This document shows, piece by piece, positions 30,166-32,420 of a DNA stretch of 32,420 bases. This stretch comes from Planctomycetota bacterium (lineage in GTDB: Bacteria; Planctomycetota; B15-G4; SIAN01), in the NCBI GenBank assembly GCA_016872815.1, contig VGYY01000009.1, forward strand, positions 1 through 32,420, given 5' to 3'. The notes beneath the pieces were generated by a model. It was not told where the DNA came from, ran no database searches, and worked only from the letters and a program-made list of their open reading frames with translations. The first letter of the stretch is position 1. Each line of letters begins with the position of its first letter. The translations under genes and the position numbers were made by a program.

Positions 30166-30306
30166 GTGCGCGCCGTCGAGCTCTCGGCCGATGGGCGCAC
30201 GCTCTTCCTCGCAATCGACGGCATGGCGCCGGTGATGCAGATGCGCGTCGCCTTCGACTGCTTACGCAGCCGACGGCGGCCTCGTGCGCGGCGCGGCCCA
30301 ATGGTG
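30166..30306 (+). pseudogene. 3'-end relic of a protein-coding gene (frameshifted tail)
   Basis: AVELSADGRTLFLAIDGMAPVMQMRVAFDC then, in another frame, YAADGGLVRGAAQW-stop (30304-30306). The pair reads as one degraded C-terminus resembling '...DGR.VFL.I....PVMQM.I.....AADG', as I recall from planctomycete cytochrome/heme-binding-type proteins. Confidence 0.35.
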
Positions 30307-30335
30307 ACGCGGGCGCGGATGCGTATCCTCCCCGC

Positions 30336-31919
30336 ATGCGATATCGACTTGGCGGGCTCGCATCGATCCTCTGCCTGATCACGATCGGTTGCGAGGCGCC
30401 TTCAACGGTCTCCGGAGTTGCGTGCGCGTCCTTCGACGTTCGTGCGTTCGGGGCGCGGGGCGACGGCGAGGCGCTCGACACGGCGGCAATCCAACGCGCG
30501 ATCGACGCGGCCGCGACCGTCGGCGGAGGCACGGTCCGCTTCGCCGCGGGCGACTACCGCTCGGGTACGTTGCGACTGCGAGACGACGTGACGCTCCATC
30601 TCGAGAGCGGCGCGACGCTTTGGGGCAGCACCGACCTTCGCGACTATGACGCGGAGCACAAGCACCTCCTCTGGGCCGCAGATGCCGCGAACGTCGCGAT
30701 CGAAGGACGGGGGGCGATCGACGGGAACGGCCCGCGCTTCTGGGACGGCGGCCGACTCGAGCGCTGGCTGCGCGGCGAGGGTCCGCTCGAGCGGACCAGC
30801 GACATGCTGCGCTTCGACCGCTGCACGAACGTTGCGCTCGAGGATGTCGACGTGCGTTACGGCTCCTTCTGGAACATCGGGTTCGGGGACTGCGAGCGGG
30901 TCACGCTGCGCGCGCTCACGCTGATCAACGGGATCTACGCGGACGACGGTCCCAATACGGACGGCATCAACCTCTGGAACTGCAGGCGTGTCCGGATCTC
31001 CGACTGCGACCTGCAGACCGGGGACGACTGCATCGTCGTGCTCGGCGAGAGCCGCGACGTCACGATCACCAACTGCAAGTTCACGACGACCGAGACGGCT
31101 CTCATGATCTCGGGCGTGCGCAACCTGACCTTCTCCAACAGCACGATCCACGACGCCGGCTGCGGCGTTGGCTTCCGCGTGTGGAACGGGATCGTCGTGG
31201 ACGGCGTGAGGGTCGACAACATCGTGATGGACGTCTCGCCGGCCTTCGACACCGGCGGCCAGGTCATCTACCTTTGGTCCTACCCGCTCTACGTCGAGTC
31301 GCCGCCACCGGCCGGAACGGCACTGCCGCCGGCAGGCATTGTCGCCAATGTGACGATCTCGAACGTCACGGCGCGCGCCAATGGCGGGATCTTCGTCACC
31401 GGCTTCCGCGAGAAGCCTGGCTACGTGCACAACCTCACGCTAGAGAACATCCACATCTTCATGTTCGGCGGGAAGGACAAGTCCCGACTGAACGACGACC
31501 CGCCCGACGACCCGTATCCGATCTACGGTTTCCATGGCGCGCCCTACGCGATGTTCGTGCGCTACGTGCGCGACCTCGAGCTGCGCAACGTGAAGTTCGA
31601 GTGGAACGAGCCCGAGAACGCGAAATGGGGGAGCGCCTTGCGCTGTTTCAGCGTCGACGAGCTCGAGATCGACGGCTTCGACGGCCGCCAGTCCCTGGGC
31701 TCCGAAGCGCCGGCGATCTGGCTGAAGGACGTCGAACGCGCGTTCGTCCACGGCTGCCGCGCGCCGACGGGAACGGGCACCTTCCTGCATCTCGACCGCG
31801 GCACTCGGGACGTCACCCTGATCGACAACGACCTCAGCCGCGCGCGCGCGGCCTGGTCCGCGGCGCAAGACGCGACGCCGCAGGTGTTCGAGACCGGCAA
31901 CCGGCCGCCTGACGAGTAG
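30336..31919 (+). CDS. Glycoside hydrolase family 28-like (polygalacturonase) lipoprotein
   Basis: Lipoprotein signal LASILCLITIGCEAP; FDVRAFGARGDGEALDTAAIQRAIDAAATVGGGTVRFAAGDYRSGTLRLRDDVTLHLESGATLWGS; NTDGINLWNCRRVRISDCDLQTGDDCIVV (NTDG ... DD catalytic region). Confidence 0.88.
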   Translation: MRYRLGGLASILCLITIGCEAPSTVSGVACASFDVRAFGARGDGEALDTAAIQRAIDAAATVGGGTVRFAAGDYRSGTLRLRDDVTLHLESGATLWGSTDLRDYDAEHKHLLWAADAANVAIEGRGAIDGNGPRFWDGGRLERWLRGEGPLERTSDMLRFDRCTNVALEDVDVRYGSFWNIGFGDCERVTLRALTLINGIYADDGPNTDGINLWNCRRVRISDCDLQTGDDCIVVLGESRDVTITNCKFTTTETALMISGVRNLTFSNSTIHDAGCGVGFRVWNGIVVDGVRVDNIVMDVSPAFDTGGQVIYLWSYPLYVESPPPAGTALPPAGIVANVTISNVTARANGGIFVTGFREKPGYVHNLTLENIHIFMFGGKDKSRLNDDPPDDPYPIYGFHGAPYAMFVRYVRDLELRNVKFEWNEPENAKWGSALRCFSVDELEIDGFDGRQSLGSEAPAIWLKDVERAFVHGCRAPTGTGTFLHLDRGTRDVTLIDNDLSRARAAWSAAQDATPQVFETGNRPPDE

Positions 31920-31942
31920 CGGCGCTGCACAGGCGCTGACGG

Positions 31943-32420
31943 TGACCTGCCCCCCAAGAACTAGTCCACCCGCATGATGGCAGGTGGCCGCATTCGAGGG
32001 AGGCGGCGATGGCACGGCACAAGAAGTTGGCGCCCGAGCAGATCATCACGATGCTGCGCGAAGCGGAGGTGAAGCAGTCGCAGGGCGCGTCGATCCGGGA
32101 GATCTGCAAGCAGCTCGCGATCACGGATCAGACGTACTGCCGATGGCGCAAGGAGTTTGGCGGCCTCAAGGTTGACCAGGCGAAGCGGCTGAAGGAGCTC
32201 GAGCGCGAGAACGCCCGACTGAAGAAGGTCGTGGCGGACCAAGTGCTCGACATCGCGATCCTGAAGGAGGCGGCCTCGGGAAACTTCTGAGCCCGTCGCG
32301 GCGGCGGCGAGTCGTGGCGGCGGCTCTGGCTGGCGGACGGCTCGTGCGTGCGGCTGCGGGCGGCGCGCCGAGATCACGCCTGATCCTGTGACTTCGTGGC
32401 AGCGCGGACGCGCGAGGGTC
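31943..32420 (+). mobile_element. IS3-family insertion sequence, left part (right end outside window)
   Basis: Putative left end TGACCTGCCCCCCAAGAACTAGTCCACC at 31943, then OrfA at 32009. The element runs off the window. Confidence 0.75.
32009..32290 (+). CDS. IS3-family transposase OrfA (HTH + leucine-zipper-like)
   Basis: MARHKKLAPEQIITMLREAEVKQSQGASIREICKQLAITDQTYCRWRKEFGGLKVDQAKRLKELERENARLKKVVADQVLDIAILKEAASGNF, typical OrfA. Confidence 0.93.
   Translation: MARHKKLAPEQIITMLREAEVKQSQGASIREICKQLAITDQTYCRWRKEFGGLKVDQAKRLKELERENARLKKVVADQVLDIAILKEAASGNF

Overview
The window is a high-GC (about 72% in a backbone line I counted), gene-dense bacterial chromosome segment, probably planctomycete-like. 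That assignment is an inference from the ECF-sigma/anti-sigma-TPR cassette, the hydrolase content and an 'NPKRQRG'-type repeat. It is mostly backbone genes up to about 28.6 kb. In order these are: FHA protein (partial, off the left edge), sigma-54 AAA+ activator lacking a HTH, UvrD/PcrA helicase, AcpS, secreted hypothetical, zinc-finger/TPR anti-sigma-like protein, ECF-like sigma factor, NAD(P)-binding epimerase, MBL-fold nuclease-like protein, lipoprotein, QueG, LysR regulator, membrane protein, PilZ + cNMP-binding-like protein, CHASE4/HAMP hybrid histidine kinase split by a frame change, PAP2-like protein, GT2, secreted propeller-like protein, hemerythrin, TauE/SafE, HutU, TPR-thioredoxin fusion, PRMT-like methyltransferase, M19 dipeptidase and PIG-L deacetylase. 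From about 28.6 kb to the right edge is a mosaic accessory island. It holds a decayed IS91-type transposase relic, a lower-GC SGNH hydrolase followed immediately by a planctomycete-type terminator/repeat hairpin, a gene-tail relic, a GH28 polygalacturonase, and the left end of an IS3-family element with a GGGAAAC slippery heptamer. The best unexplained element in the backbone is a compound, AT-richer repeat/hairpin at 20698-20751 between convergent genes. I found no CRISPR array, rRNA, tRNA or complete defence system.
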